From Hedera helix (Eukaryota; Streptophyta; Magnoliopsida; Apiales; Araliaceae): DNA of 64,000 bases. Shown one piece after another: positions 1 through 12,455 of the stretch. A program made the position numbers and the translations under genes. The stretch is from the NCBI GenBank assembly GCA_947179155.2, contig OX359266.1:47730039-47794038 (forward strand). Direction: 5' to 3'. Under the pieces are notes generated by a model. That model was given only the letters and a program-made list of their open reading frames with translations, did not search any database and had not been told where the DNA came from. Position 1 is the first letter of the stretch, and every line of letters begins with the position of its first letter.

Positions 1-132
1 ATAAAAAAATAAAAATTACTTTTATAAATTTACCCTTCTATTATATATAATATACCAATTCTATATTTCCTGTACACTAATTTAATATGCTTAAATTCAT
101 GAAATTTAGATCATGTAATCTGTGAGTGGACT

Positions 133-238
133 GATTGGTTACATATATATGAAATTTTGTACAAGCTATGTCTTGTGATTGGATTGATTGGTTACATATA
201 GATGAAATTCTGTACAAGCTATGTCTTGTATTTTTTCT
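133..238. repeat. Two-copy 53-bp tandem repeat
   Basis: Two adjacent near-identical copies, the second starting at 186, share the words GATTGGTTACATATA and TACAAGCTATGTCTTGT. Nothing else recognisable lies in 1-430. Confidence 0.8.
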
Positions 239-435
239 TTGACAAGTAAATTATTCGTCATTTTTTTATTTTTTATTTTTTTTTTATAGATAATTTGAAC
301 ACACGCACCTAACACTTACACACCCAAATATTTGAACTCTCAATCTTATAGTAACTATGAGGTGGATCATATCACTTGAGTCAAAAACTCTAATATTTTT
401 GTTTATGACTTTGTTTTAAAGTAAAATATTTTCAG

Positions 436-587
436 GCCCGGTTGCGGAAGATGATGAAGACGATGATGATGTGGATTTGTTTGGCGAGGAGATTGAAGAG
501 GAAAAGAAGGCTGCTGAAGATCGTGCCGCAGGCATGAAAGGCATCTGGGAAGACGAAAAAATTCGAGTCAATGTTCACTCAATTTAA
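436..587 (+). pseudogene. Orphan exon of translation elongation factor eEF1B beta/delta subunit
   Basis: After a TTTTCAG acceptor (434-435) an open frame encodes an acidic run of Asp/Glu, then VDLFGEE, then EEEKKAAEDRAA. This is the acidic linker typical of plant eEF1B guanine-exchange subunits. After that the frame diverges (GMKGIWEDEKIRV) and stops at 585-587, before the conserved C-terminal exchange domain. No upstream GST-like exons or downstream catalytic exons are visible nearby, so this is most likely a displaced or decayed gene fragment. The family assignment rests on one short motif block. It could instead be the last exon of a truncated gene whose body lies left of the window. Confidence 0.6.
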
Positions 588-889
588 CGTGCAGTTACAA
601 AACCTATCACATAATAACAATCATGACATTATTCTAACTAATCACTTCTGAAGCATATGTTACATATACGTGGCCGTGGCCCTTTCAATGTTAGTTCATA
701 ACCATTACCTTTGGGTAAATGACCATGCACTAAAATTAGAGACATCTCATTATCGCATGAGACAAAAAATTAGAATTTAACTAAGAATATTATTTTAACG
801 ACTACATTTTAATTAAACTTCAAATTCTCATATTGGGATATACCTTATATCGTTTTCACATTAAACTTTTATGTGATTAAATTAATTTT

Positions 890-1009
890 AATTTACTCAC
901 AATCATATCATGAGAATAAAATTAAATTTATATGATTCACTTATGAATTAATTTACTCACAATCATATCATGGGAATAAAATCAAATTTATGTGATTCAC
1001 TTATGTCTT
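890..1009. repeat. Two-copy 60-bp tandem repeat
   Basis: Exact period of 60 bases: ATTTACTCACAATCATATCA starts at 891 and again at 951, with only a few substitutions between the copies. Confidence 0.85.
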
Positions 1010-1849
1010 AGGATGCTGTGATTACAACACCTAAAACAATCACGATATATAAATTTAAAATATAAATTATATCATATGTTGATCGCATGAAAAAATTATA
1101 CCAAAATTTTATTTGTAAAATAAATACATATACTTACAACAATTACAATGTATGTAAAACACTATCAAGTCCTTATGATATTATACATAAAAAATTAATT
1201 GAAAGTATAGTATTGTATTTACAATCCATACCAAAATTATGCCATCATAATTGCATCTTTAATCATATTAAAAAATACATCTTAAACATGTGGATCGTTA
1301 CACCAATAATTATAATTTTAAGCAAATAGTCCGATTTATGACGAGCACTGTACAAATATTCGTACCAAAATATCATATATTTTATAGTTACATGAACATA
1401 TGCAAATCCGGATTATATGATATTATTTACACATACAATTCGCTCAATTAAACTGCATGAATATATTTTACGCATACTAAATCATCAATTTTATGAATGC
1501 ATGGTACTGGATACTCAATTACATTCAAATTGAATAATTTATGTCTATGTCCTCAGTATTATAACAATCAATTATTGGCTCAATTTTACTCAAAAGAAAA
1601 AAAAATAAAAATTATTGGCTCAATTATCTCGACCCGAATTCTCATGCCATTAATATAGAAACGTGCTGCTTGAAATCACATTAATTCACATATCAACACG
1701 ATGCGGCTAGACTATAATTTCTTTTTGTTTTTATAAGCGTGCTGCGTGCCCACGATGTTGTCCACTTTCCCCAGGGATGCATCACACGCATATGGTCAAA
1801 TTTTGACCATTATTACGAGAACAGTCTGAATAAAATCGGTAGTGAAATT

Positions 1850-2130
1850 AGGTAAATTTTGGTATTGATATTGGTATCGATTAAATTGATATATTAAATT
1901 GATAAATCGGTTCGGTATCAGTAAAAATTGAATTAATATAATTATTATTTTATTTTTAATTATTTATTAATAATAATAAATAAATAAATAAATAAATAAC
2001 CAGTATAACCGGTATGGTTTGATAAATATCGAACCGGAACCGAAAAACTGGTATATACCTTTTTTTTTTTTTTATACCGGCACTGGACCGGTTCTTTTTG
2101 TCTCGGACCGGTGCGAAAAATCGAACGAAA
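1850..2130. mobile_element. Possible decayed element with ACCGGT-type subterminal words
   Basis: The words CGGTTCGGTATC, ACCGGTATGG, CGAACCGGAACCG, ATACCGGCACTGGACCGG and CGGACCGGTGCG recur in both orientations around an AT-rich core. Dense short inverted motifs of this kind resemble subterminal repeats of non-autonomous hAT-like elements. I could not find clean termini or a target duplication, so the class is a guess. Confidence 0.3.
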
Positions 2131-3367
2131 TGCACAGAACACTACTATATACACAAAAATCAAATATAAAATCAAACACTATATCAATCTCAACTATTAA
2201 AAAGTGAGGTTTGATACGAATTTTCATATTAAGTCCCATTTTTTAATAGTTGAGATACATTTTGTATTTTATTTTGTCATTAATTTTAGTTAACTTATAT
2301 TTTTCCTTGTTACAATTTCATACGCCCCTATCTTTATTAGAGTCGCAACGCTTGAGCAAGTTTTAAATTTATTTTCTTCATAAAATAAATTTAGCATTCG
2401 GTATTGTTAAAAGCAAGAAGCAATTAGCATAATTTTAATTGCCCTAAATTATATATTCTCTCCATTAATATGTTAATATTTTACAACAATAATTTTTTAT
2501 ATGTAATTTTATTAGGATTGTAAACTTAATATATGATAACTCTGATATCAATTGTAAAAATTAATATGCAGTAACTAGTTCTATCAGTAGAAATAGATAG
2601 GAGAAGAACACTTAAAATATATAAAAAATAATAATATTATATGCTTTATTTAGAATTCATGATAAATGCAGTAGAATTGGTCTTTTAAGATGAACAAAAT
2701 ACTATTATCTTGACACTTTAGATCCCAGTTTGATGGGAAACATAACCTAATTTTTTAATTATAATAATCCTAATTAGTAACCTTAGTGAACGTATTCATC
2801 ACAAATCCGATATATTATTTAAATAATTCACACTAATCAAATCATGTTAAACTTAATTAGAATCTATATATTACACTTAATTAGATCAATTGATTAGGTT
2901 AATTTATATAAATATAACTAATATTATTCCACAAGATAATATTACAAATCAACCGCTGTCAATCTTGCCTAATTTAAATTTTGGTTCAAATCTACGAGCC
3001 ACCTCCAAACAAACTAACCACAATAAAAAGTGGTGCGCAAATTAAGAAGTGTCTGCATATATGGGACGAGGGATGAGTAAATACCATCTCATTTTTATCT
3101 CAAAAATAAAATCTTAATTATATACTATTTTACATAACTTTTAATTAGCCTGAGTTTAATTAAAGTGTAGTACTAAAAGATTAGCATAACTTCTTCTTTT
3201 TTTTTTTTTGCTAAATGATTAGCATAACTTCATTGTCTCGATAGCTTGACATTTTTCATTCATCTCCATCAAATAGGCTTCTTTTTTCTCTTTCAAAGTT
3301 CATTATGTTTTAAGAGCCAAATAAAAATTCTACTGATATCAAATCCTAAACTTCAATCAAAGTCTAT

Positions 3368-3628
3368 TTCATCCGTCCCAGGATAAAAGTTTTTTATTAA
3401 TTTTTATTGTCAAATTGATTATTCTTAAATTAATATATCTTATTAGTCCATTATATATATATGTAAAAAAAACCTATAAAAATTATAAACTACATACAAT
3501 TTGGTACTAATTTTAATGTTTATTTTAAAAAAAAATCTAAATATATATGTTTAATTGTTAATTTTAAAAAATTTCAATTTGATCACAAAAGTCAATAAAT
3601 TTTTTTTATCTTGAGATTGAGGGAATAT
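3368..3628. mobile_element. Degenerate Stowaway-like MITE
   Basis: The segment starts TTTCATCCGTCCCAGGATAAAA and ends TTATCTTGAGATTGAGGGAA, i.e. inverted ends flanked by TA, with the same internal words as the MITE at 9161-9413 (ATATATATGTAAAAA, AAGTCAATA). The matching place in unit B (about 24020) lacks it, so it inserted after duplication or was lost there. Confidence 0.65.
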
Positions 3629-3803
3629 TATTTAGTGATATTAAAATAATATTCTATGTGTTTCAAAATAAGAATCATAATTTTTTAGTGATTTCTTAAG
3701 TATTAAATTTTATTAGACTATCATATTTCAAGAAACTTTTTTTTATTAAGATAAATAATGTTTAATTGTGTTAAATAAAACTCATTTAAAAATATGTATA
3801 GAA

Positions 3804-4572
3804 TTCTGTTTATCTCTTAATACCTTTTAACACCTCTATATTTGAATAGGTAAGAGGATAAAATTATTTGTTAAAATTTTGATTACCTCTTAAATCTTAA
3901 TGCCTCTTAATTGTAAGACATAAAATTAAGGTTTTGTTTGTCTGTGATTGAATAGAGCTGAATGACTGAATTGGTAAGTCATTCAGTACGTTTGTTTTGA
4001 ATAAAAATGATCTGAATGGTTGAATAGATCAATACTTTGGGCTAAATGATTAAGTCTAATTTTTTTTGCTGAATAAATAAATTACGGCTAAATGAAGCAA
4101 AAAAAATAAAAATAATAACTATTATATAAAGTAATATTAATAAATTTACAATAACATTGATTTTTTTTAAATGAGTAAATTAGTAAAAATATGTTATTCA
4201 GATATTTCAGACATGTCTATTATCAAACAATTTTTTTTATTCAGTATTCAAAATTCTGTTTCATTTAGCTCATTCAGATTGTTTAAACATTCAAAAATGT
4301 TTCATTAAATTTTTAACAAACACTCCCTAAGTCTAAATCATTAAGAGATGTCTCTTAATAAAAAAATTTAATAATTTTTTTTTATGTAAATACATTCAAC
4401 AATATTATCCATCTATTTTTATTAAATTAAATATTTAAAGTTATTAAATAAAATTTTATCCTTTAAAATAATAACATTAAGAGACAACTTATTTTTTAAT
4501 TATCAAACAAAATTTTAAATTCAAATATTATTACACTTAAATTATTTAATTATTTAATTTTATCAAACATAA
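3804..4572. mobile_element. Nested Tourist-like MITE pair upstream of RECA3
   Basis: Relative to unit B (24215-24245) unit A has about 770 extra bases here. The outer ends read CTGTTTATCTCTTAATACC and, inverted, GGTTATGTTTGATAAAAT. They resemble the ends of the Tourist-type element at 44168-45683. A second element, about 3930-4327, lies inside with ends GGTTTTGTTTGTCTG and (inverted) GGGAGTGTTTGTTA, flanked by TAA at 3927-3929 and 4328-4330. The insertion ends some 70 bases upstream of the putative RECA3 TATA box. The exact outer boundaries are uncertain. Confidence 0.55.
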
Positions 4573-4642
4573 CCGTACTGTCACGGGGAAAGAAAAAAAA
4601 AAGGGCGCGACAGAGCTCAGAAAAAAAATGTTAAAACCTGAT

Positions 4643-4656
4643 TTATAAAACCCTAA
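4643..4656 (+). promoter_or_regulatory. RECA3 core promoter: TATA-like box overlapping a telo-box
   Basis: TTATAAAA (4643-4650) runs directly into AAACCCTAA (4648-4656), the plant telo-box common in promoters of translation, replication and organelle genes. It lies about 40 bases upstream of the ATG. In the unit B pseudogene the same site reads AAACCCTGG, so the telo-box is lost while the TATA-like part remains. The function is inferred from motif and position only. Confidence 0.5.
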
Positions 4657-4694
4657 CTAGTATCGGTTGGTTATCACAGAAGAACCCTAGAGAC

Positions 4695-7600
4695 ATGGTC
4701 GTTAAATTAGCACTTCCGTTTTTTCATTCTCTTCAATTCGGTACATTCGGAACAACCCGTCTATTCTCTTTCCTTTGCTCCTGCAAACTACAGGTTCCTC
4801 TATTTCACACTCTAATCCCCCAATTTTTTCTGTCTATATTCTGCCAATATCGTAGCATGATAGTTTTTATTTTCTTAATAATACTCCCCCCGTTCCAAAA
4901 AAAGTCCCATTTAACTTTCATCCTAGTTAAATCAAATCGTCATGTGTTTTTTTTTTCTTTCCCGAAATAATAAATTTGTATTTATGAATACTTTATAAGT
5001 AATTATAATATTAACTATTGCATTAATCAATATTAGATAATAAACATTAATTTTGAATTTAGTATTTTACAAGCTAACTAGGGGATTTTTTTTTTTTAAA
5101 ATGTGGCTCTTTTTGGACGGAGGGAGTATAAGATTCTGATTTATATGCTTAGTGTATATGCATGTACCTTTTATCACATATAGTAAATCTTCTCGTAATT
5201 GCTTGATCATTTGCTGTTTTCTGTCTCGTTTTGACGAAGAATTACTTACCACATTGTTATAAAAGAACCTTATTTTGATAAGTGTATACAACATGGCTGT
5301 TGAATTATTTAATGTTTTCTACTTTGGCAGATTTATTTGTCTAATAGGTATAGTTATTATATTCAGAAGTGAAACATTTGATGAACACATATTAACTTCC
5401 AAACATGTGAAAAGTGATAACGCTAGGTCACAATATTTGAGGGATGCCATACCAAGTCGAATGAAATTTAAGTTTATTGTCCTACATCAAGTGTTCCTTA
5501 GTAGAATACAGTAGAAATATAATAGATATTGAATATTATTAGTCATTAGTGAGGACGACATGGGTCATATCTGAATAAATAGCTTCTGAATACCATACAT
5601 TGGTTAAAATACTATGATTACCCTTTACTTATTCTAGTTTATCACGTCCTGCTATTTTCTCCAGAGCAGAGGAAGAGATGCACTTGCTCGGACTGAAAAA
5701 CGCACCTGTTCTTATTCTTCAGCAGGTAAGAAACTTTTCATTTTCACTTTTGCATTTCTGTTTAGATTTAGATTATATTTTGGACTTCTGAGTATGAATT
5801 TCCTAATCTTTTTGTGTCCCATAGTCTGTATGCTCAAATCAACCAACTTGCTTATCTAGCGGCTTTTGTGTGAATTCACACAACTCCCAAAATTGAGAAG
5901 AGTACCCAGAGTTCCCAAGCAAGATACAATGAAGAAATAGATGGCTGACCCGGTCTTTCCTCTGAATGAAACATACAACACCTTTTAGGAGTTGGCTACA
6001 CCTTCCTTTGAAATCAATATTTTACCTTGTGCGTGTCTTCTGAAAGACAGCCACGCTAAAAGACAGCCACGCTAGGCATTGCACTTAAATCGAAAGTCAT
6101 ACACTGATTTATTAAAGACTTCAAGTTTGCTCGATACTGAACCAAATTTTGAGTAAAGTTTTCATTTTCTTTTTCAATAATATTCCCAAGTTGGCTAAAT
6201 TTTAATATCCCCTATTTGATCTATAACACACGTGGAATAACAATTTTAGGTGTCAATGCCAAAAACTAGCTTAAGTATTTCTCCTGATTGAATCAATTTA
6301 ATACTCTCTCCCTGCTTCACTAAAATTGTCACTTTTGAGTTTTTCTAATGTTTAAACAGGCAATAAAAGTTATGGGTAAAATAGGTCCAATTGTACAAGG
6401 AAAGCACCCATTTAAAATAAATTAAATCTTTTGTCCATTAATTTGCATAAAAACCAAAATTGACAGCTTTTGTGAACCAGAGGAGGTAATTGTTAGTTAC
6501 AACTGAATCAAATTTCTATAATAATAATAAAAAGTTACCCCAGATGTCTTTTGGTTTACTAAGTTCTTCGTTTGTTTCTAATGGTTTAATCTGGTCGAAT
6601 TTTATCATTTAATTGCTTTTCATATTCTCAGCTGAGGCTTTCGAATTTGAGGCTGATGAATTGCATGATGAAGTCAAAACAACGGAAAAAGATACTGCGC
6701 TGCGTATGGCCCTGACTCAGCTTGCAGGTGATTTTAGCAAAGAATCCATGTTATCTTTGCAGCGCTTTTTTGGGGCACGACGTGCTTCTGTGATATCAAC
6801 AGGCTCATTGAAGCTTGACCTAGCTCTTGGGGTTGGCGGATTACCAAAGGTGATCTATTAAAAAGCAACATTGTGAATTGTAGTGTCACATTTTTGTGTA
6901 AACATATCACTGTATATTAGATGCACATGTAAATTGAAGTAGATGAACAAGGCAGGCAACAATTTTAATGCACGACTCTGATGGCACAAAACATGTGGTG
7001 CTCTATAGTGAAAAGGGATGTGTAGCAGGCATCTCGTACATGAAAGACTAGAAGCCATACTATATTTTCAAATCATTCATTTTCAGGGATTTATAAATAT
7101 GTTCAGAGAACTACTAGGTGCAAATTACAAGCCTGTGTATAAAAAGCCATGTCTATGTAGCTTATAATGAAACTAGCATAGGTGGTTACTTCATAGCTAA
7201 GTACTAACTACTGAGTTATCCCAATAGATGAACGTAGCTTAGTGAGTAGTTGATAAGTAAGGATCAAGTGATATTGCTTACAGAAAACTTTTTCTTGGCA
7301 TATGTGTGGACCAAGTAATTTGAATTTACCAAATACTCTCAATAACAAGAACTAATAAATATTTCAAATCTAGCTACACATATTAAGGTTAATATCTACT
7401 GGTTTATTTATTACTTGACATTGAATTGATATCCGTTTTTCATGTTCTTGAATCTTCTTCTTTCCCTTTGTTTTTTGCAACATGCATAATTGAGTCTTCA
7501 CAGCATGACTCTGAAGGAAATGTACATTCTGATCGGATTCATTAAGAAATGTTGATTTCTCTTGTTCTGTCCAAGGGTTAATATAGTTTCAATTCGCTTG

Positions 7601-10600
7601 AAGAAGATCCATTTCTATTTCGATATTTGTAAAATAGTGCAGCGTAGGGCGTCAAAAGAGAGGGGGTGGGGGGATAGAGAAAGCACATATTTGAGAGCTT
7701 TAGTTCTTCAAGAAACACCATTACATGTGGATTGGTGAAGCGGAATATGAAATCAAGTTCATAACACATAGCTTGTCATGACTTGATTTGTATAATTGTT
7801 GGATATTTTGACACACTACACATAACATGGTCAATATGTAATATGGGTTTTTAGGACGAGCCTTTATAGGTATCCTGGTGAATGCTAAATATAAATGGTG
7901 TCCCCTTTTCTGGTAGTATGCTTTAAGAACTGCATATTATGTGCTCATGTTCATTAGTAGCTGCAAATATCTACCCTGTTTTCCATAATAACTAAAGAAG
8001 AGTTGTTTTCCACTTTGTAGGGAAGGATTGTTGAAATTTTTGGGCAAGAGGCATCAGGAAAGACAACATTGGCCCTTCATATAATCAAGGAAGCTCAAAA
8101 GCTTGGAGGTGCATATTATCATTTTCGATTATGTATTTTAAATTACTGACATTGAAATCATGTTTTAAATATGTGATTATCAAACTTATGTAAGCCACTC
8201 AATATAATTCTAAAAACTTGTAAGATTTCTGCTGCTCTTTAATTTAAATGCTGCCTAATACGAATATTATGACAACAACATCTATTTTATATATTGTTGG
8301 TTTTTTCTCTTTTCCTTTTTGTGCTGTTGAACAATGATCATCAATGAGAAAATTAATAAGGATGTCAAGTTAAGCAGTGAATACGGTATGAACAATTATG
8401 TGATTGCATTGATCATGACATACATATTACATGAAAAGTAAAAAATGGTTCCTAGTAATATATTAATCAATAAATAATTGTCGCAGCTTCAAAGATTCAA
8501 GACACACACAAACATATGCAAGTATGTTCATTGGTCAATATATAACATACACTGTTTTACCAACTTTGGGTGATAAACATTTCTATAGATTTAGTGGTAA
8601 CAATTCCAGATACCTTTTAAAATTTAAAGCTATGTTCCTCACTTACACTTTTCATGATCTATTAAAGTTATTTAACTTCCTCCATACTGTAGTCTCATGG
8701 GCAGGCGATCCTCTTCTGAATTCTGATGAAGGCAAAGGATACTAAGTCTCCATTTGAATACTTCCCCTTTGAGATGCTACTCCTCTCAGATATGGTACTA
8801 TCTTTTGAATATGTAATCTTTGATTACTATATCGTTTTTTTGGCAGGTTATTGTGCATATCTTGATGTGGAAAATGCATTGGACCCTTCACTCGCAGAGT
8901 CAATAGGTGTAAATACAGAAAATCTCCTTATTTCGCAGCCAGATTCAGCTGAAAATTTGTTGAGTGTTGTTGATACTCTGACAAAAAGTGGATCTGTGGA
9001 TGTAATCGTGGTTGACAGTGTAAGGTTTCTTCTCCTTTCTCTGACATAGCTAGTCATTGTTTGCCATCATGTTATCCTGAAACTCTTATTGGAATCCATT
9101 TCAAATGTATTTCTTTGACGTGACTGGGCTGCAGACTTGGCTTGGGACCTGTAAATTGTACTCCTCCCGTCACAGGATAAAATTCCTCTATTGACTTTTA
9201 TGCTCAAATTGACAATTTTTCAAATCAATATATCTTATTATTCTTCTATATATATGTAAAAAGCCTATAAATATTATAAACTATACAATTTAGTACTAAT
9301 CTCAATATTTGTTTTTTTGAAAATCTAAATAAATATGTTTAATTGTTAATTTTAAAAATGGTCAATTTGACCACAAAAGTCAATAGAGGCTTTTATCTTG
9401 GGACGGAGGAAGTAATACATTCTTGCATTATTTTGAGGTTCTCACTCTCTCTCTCTCTCAAGTGGTACTTATTTCGTGAGAGCCACAATTGGGTTTCCAT
9501 GCACTCACTGTTTTTTTTTTATAAATAATTTGATAAAGCAACCTCTACTCTGATTATTACTTTTTGGCCTGAAGCACTTAAATTTGCCCTAAGAAGCTAA
9601 AATGAACAGCCCAGAATCAATTATTGATTTAGGAAAGCAATAATCAGAAAGAATAAATGAAAAAAAGAGTCTCTAGGTGGATTTTCTGAGAGTTACATCG
9701 TGGTTTTCCTTTCATATGTAATTTACTCCTTGTATTTATATCAATATCACTTCTAGCCCAATGTTGAAATATTTTGTCATACGGCTTCTTAGATCTGAGT
9801 ATCTTATTGATTTTACTTAATTGCTGCTAGCCTGCTAGCTATGATAAATTGTGGATCTTTTGATAGTTCAATTGTGATTTTCCATTTTGAATAATTTCTT
9901 CGTTGATGTTAATATCATGCGTAGACACTATTGTTGCTCATGATGTAGATGTTTTATCTTCAGATATTAACTTAACTGATTGTAGATGTTTGTTGCAGTT
10001 CACGTAACTACTGCTTTAGAATCATTATTCTTTATGCTTCCAATATTTTTTTAATGTATTACTTTTGCAGGTAGCTGCTCTTGTTCCCCAACATGAAATT
10101 GATTTTATGATAGGTGACAAGTATGAAAACATACAATCACGAATAATGACTCAAGCTCTACGAAAGATTCAATACTCATTATGTCACTCTAGGACTCTTA
10201 TTATCTTTATTAATCAGGTTGGAATTTACTTATTAGAATACTTTGGCTTAATATATGTCATGTCCTCTGACTACTTGCATTAAGTGTTAGATTTTTATCT
10301 CTTCTATCAGGTGAGATCACATTTAAGGTCAGGCCAAGGATTTGGAAATACAGATGAGGTTACTTGTGGCGGAAATGCTTTGCAATTCTATTCTGCTATA
10401 CGGTTGAGAATGATCAGAAAAGGATTGCTCAAGAGTAAGGATAAGGTAAAACTTGTACAACTATTTACACTAAGATTCAATGTCCTTGGAGGAACATGCT
10501 AATTATTAATAATATGAGTAATGTGTTACCCTTGTAATTGATGCTAAATGTCAAGCAAACTGCATAGAAGGGTAGATGGCAAAGAAGGGTAGATAAGGAA

Positions 10601-12455
10601 GAAGCAAAAGATTCATCCTTGCAAGGGATCAGCTAAAGTTTAATTAAAATTAATGTTTGACGGCAATATATGTGAACTACTAGAAAAACCTTAAATATCC
10701 TAGTCTTGCAAATATACTAATATACCCAAGTCAAAATGACTAACATAACTAAACCAAATCACCACGGACACCTAACCTCAAAACATTGCATTATGCACAG
10801 TTTGTTGGATATTGCTACTTTAAATCTTATTTTCTTGTGATGGGGTTGTGGGGTTCTGATATTTATTAGTCAAGGTGCTGTAGTCATAGCCCATATTGGG
10901 GCAGTTTTTTTTGGATAAAATCCATTAGGGGCAGGACAAGGTTTGGCCAAACTTGCCAAAAAAAAAACCCAAAAGAAAATCGTATGGAGAATACCTCTGA
11001 AAGAGTGTGTAATGTTTATTCATGGGTTGTGGGCTGCTTTAGGATGGCATCTGTCCGTGCATATCTATTATTCTTTCTGAAAGCATTTTCTTTTCCTTCT
11101 GGATACTTATATAAACATTGATAAGAGACACGTACATGTAAGTGTGAATGTGCGGAGAAAAATCATGATTGTAATTATATTCTATTGTATCAAACATTCC
11201 GTCATGAATGGCGTTATTCATTAATTTTGTTGTTTATGCGACTTGTGGTCTCAATTGTGTGGGAAAAACTACGCCTCCATTTTCCAATTGCAGTTAGGAC
11301 TAAGGAATTATATAATGAAACAAGTTTTGGTTTGTGAGGTTTTCGATGCAATGTTTCTCTTTTAGGAGCTGGTTGAACTAGATTATGTTATCAAAAGTGG
11401 AGGGTATAAAACTAAAATAACACAACTTTACCGGAATTTAGTGTTGAGAGGGAGAGGAATCAAAGCATGTGGAAACTGATTTATGGTTGGAAAAGGAGAT
11501 TCACCTTGCCTCCCCAGGCCTACTGTGGGGTTGTGTTGAAGATTAGTAGCTTTTGCTATCGGAAATACTTCCTTTTGAGTTGTTTCTTGAGAGCCGAACT
11601 TCTCTTGGAAAGTAGTGCTTTAGTCAATAGGACATTTGAATATAGTTGGTTACAATTTTAAATCTCTGCTATTTTCTTTTGGGTTACTTTTTGAACACTT
11701 TTAGCTGCTGTGCAGTACTATTCAATACGACTATAATGCAAAACTGTCCCCTCATTTTATCCACTTGAAACATTTTCATCCATGAGTTTAGGTAGCCAAA
11801 ACCTGAGCTCACTCAAGGTAAAATTATTAGTACAAAACTGTCCCTTTTTTAAGGTGTAGTAGTGCAAATTTGACCCAAAGGGGACATGTTTGCATTACTA
11901 ATTGTACCTTGAGGGAGGGATTTGCTAATTCATTAAACTCAAGGATGGAATATCACACTAGCATAAACATAGGGACAATTTTGTGTTTTAGTTCAATACT
12001 TCTATAAGATCTCTGCTATTTTCTTTTGCGGCTATTTCTTTTTTCTTTTTTCCTTGGCACTTTTAGCTTTGCAGTACCATTTTAATATATGTATGTATGT
12101 ATATATATATAGTTCTTAAGGTTTGTAAAAAACTTGTTTTATTTGATATCATGTTGACATGTTATAGGTTACAGGTCTAGGGATTTGCGTCAAAGTGGTT
12201 AAGAACAAACTTGCACCTGCATGGAGAACAGCTGAACTAGGAATCCAGTTTGGGAGAGGCATTTGCTGTGAATCTGAGGTCTTGGAACTGGCCTGTGATC
12301 ATGAAGTTATATTGAAAGAAGGAAACAACTACTTTATAGATGGAAATGTTTTGAACAATAGACTGGAAGCTGAAAGTTATCTGGCAGAAAATGATGAGGT
12401 TCTGGATAAAATAGTCAAAAGTTTGAGAGATCAATTGTTCCAGATTTCGAAATAG
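4695..12455 (+). CDS. RECA3: Mitochondrial RecA homologue (RECA3-like), eight exons
   Basis: Bacterial-type RecA recombinase. Plant RECA3 acts in mitochondria and with MSH1 limits recombination between intermediate repeats. Exons: 4695-about 4859 (or to 4793), 5665-5725, 6632-6849, 8021-8108, 8847-9019, 10071-10217, 10311-10445, 12168-12455. They join in frame to about 424 residues, or 402 with the shorter first exon. The sequence shows ISTGSLKLDLALGVGGLPK, Walker A GQEASGKTT, DVENALDPSLAESIGVNTE, Walker B VDVIVVDS, the L2 region ending in VTCGGNALQF, and VKVVKNKLAP. The N-terminal exon is basic/hydrophobic without acidic residues, as in a presequence. The acidic C-terminal tail is absent, as in RECA3 rather than RECA2. 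The wording YCAYLDVENA and VLELAC.H.VIL matches my recollection of Arabidopsis RECA3. Oddity: the exon 1 donor that is GTAGGT in the paralogue reads ATAGTT here, so a nearby in-frame donor (CAG|GTTCCT at 4793, or ATA|GTTTTT at 4862) must be used. The copy in unit B is a pseudogene. Confidence 0.88.
4878..5130. mobile_element. Stowaway-type MITE in RECA3 intron 1 (unit A)
   Basis: The ends are TACTCCCCCCGTTCC and GGACGGAGGGAGTA, the classic Stowaway terminal inverted repeat with TA target duplication, about 250 bp. The same element sits at the orthologous place in unit B, so it predates the duplication. Confidence 0.85.
6301..6489. mobile_element. Stowaway-like MITE in RECA3 intron 2 (unit A)
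   Basis: It begins TACTCTCTCCCTGCTTCAC and ends GAACCAGAGGAGGTA, so inverted ends are flanked by TA. A longer version is present at the matching place in unit B (25991-26235). This copy lacks about 60 internal bases around the word GGTCCAATTGTACAA. Confidence 0.7.
9161..9413. mobile_element. Stowaway-type MITE in RECA3 intron 5, absent from unit B
   Basis: The element runs from CTCCTCCCGTCACAGGATAA to TTATCTTGGGACGGAGGAAG, flanked by TA on both sides. In unit B the empty site reads TTGTAATACATTC (near 29648), giving a direct before/after comparison and a TA duplication. The insertion therefore followed the segmental duplication. Confidence 0.9.
11742..11998. mobile_element. Possible old MITE in RECA3 intron 7
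   Basis: The inverted end words AAAACTGTCCC and GGGACAATTTTGTGTTTT bracket about 250 bases also present in unit B (31904-32145). The internal part contains the inverted pair ACTCAAGGTAAAATTATTAGTA / TTACTAATTGTACCTTGAG in shortened form. Termini are imprecise and no target duplication was defined. Confidence 0.4.

Larger units (their letters stand above)
588..3060. other. AT-rich intergenic DNA left of the duplication
   Basis: No gene is supported here. Short open frames at 1087-1329 and around 2000-2200 are low-complexity and lack family resemblance. The span holds a 60-bp tandem repeat (890-1009) and a segment rich in CCGGT words (1850-2130). Confidence 0.6.

Noticed and set aside
11364..11468. 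Exon-like stretch GAGCTGGTTGAACTAG after an AG, before RECA3 exon 8
   Set aside because: It contains an early stop, is not needed for an in-frame join of exons 7 and 8, and RecA proteins have no such insert.
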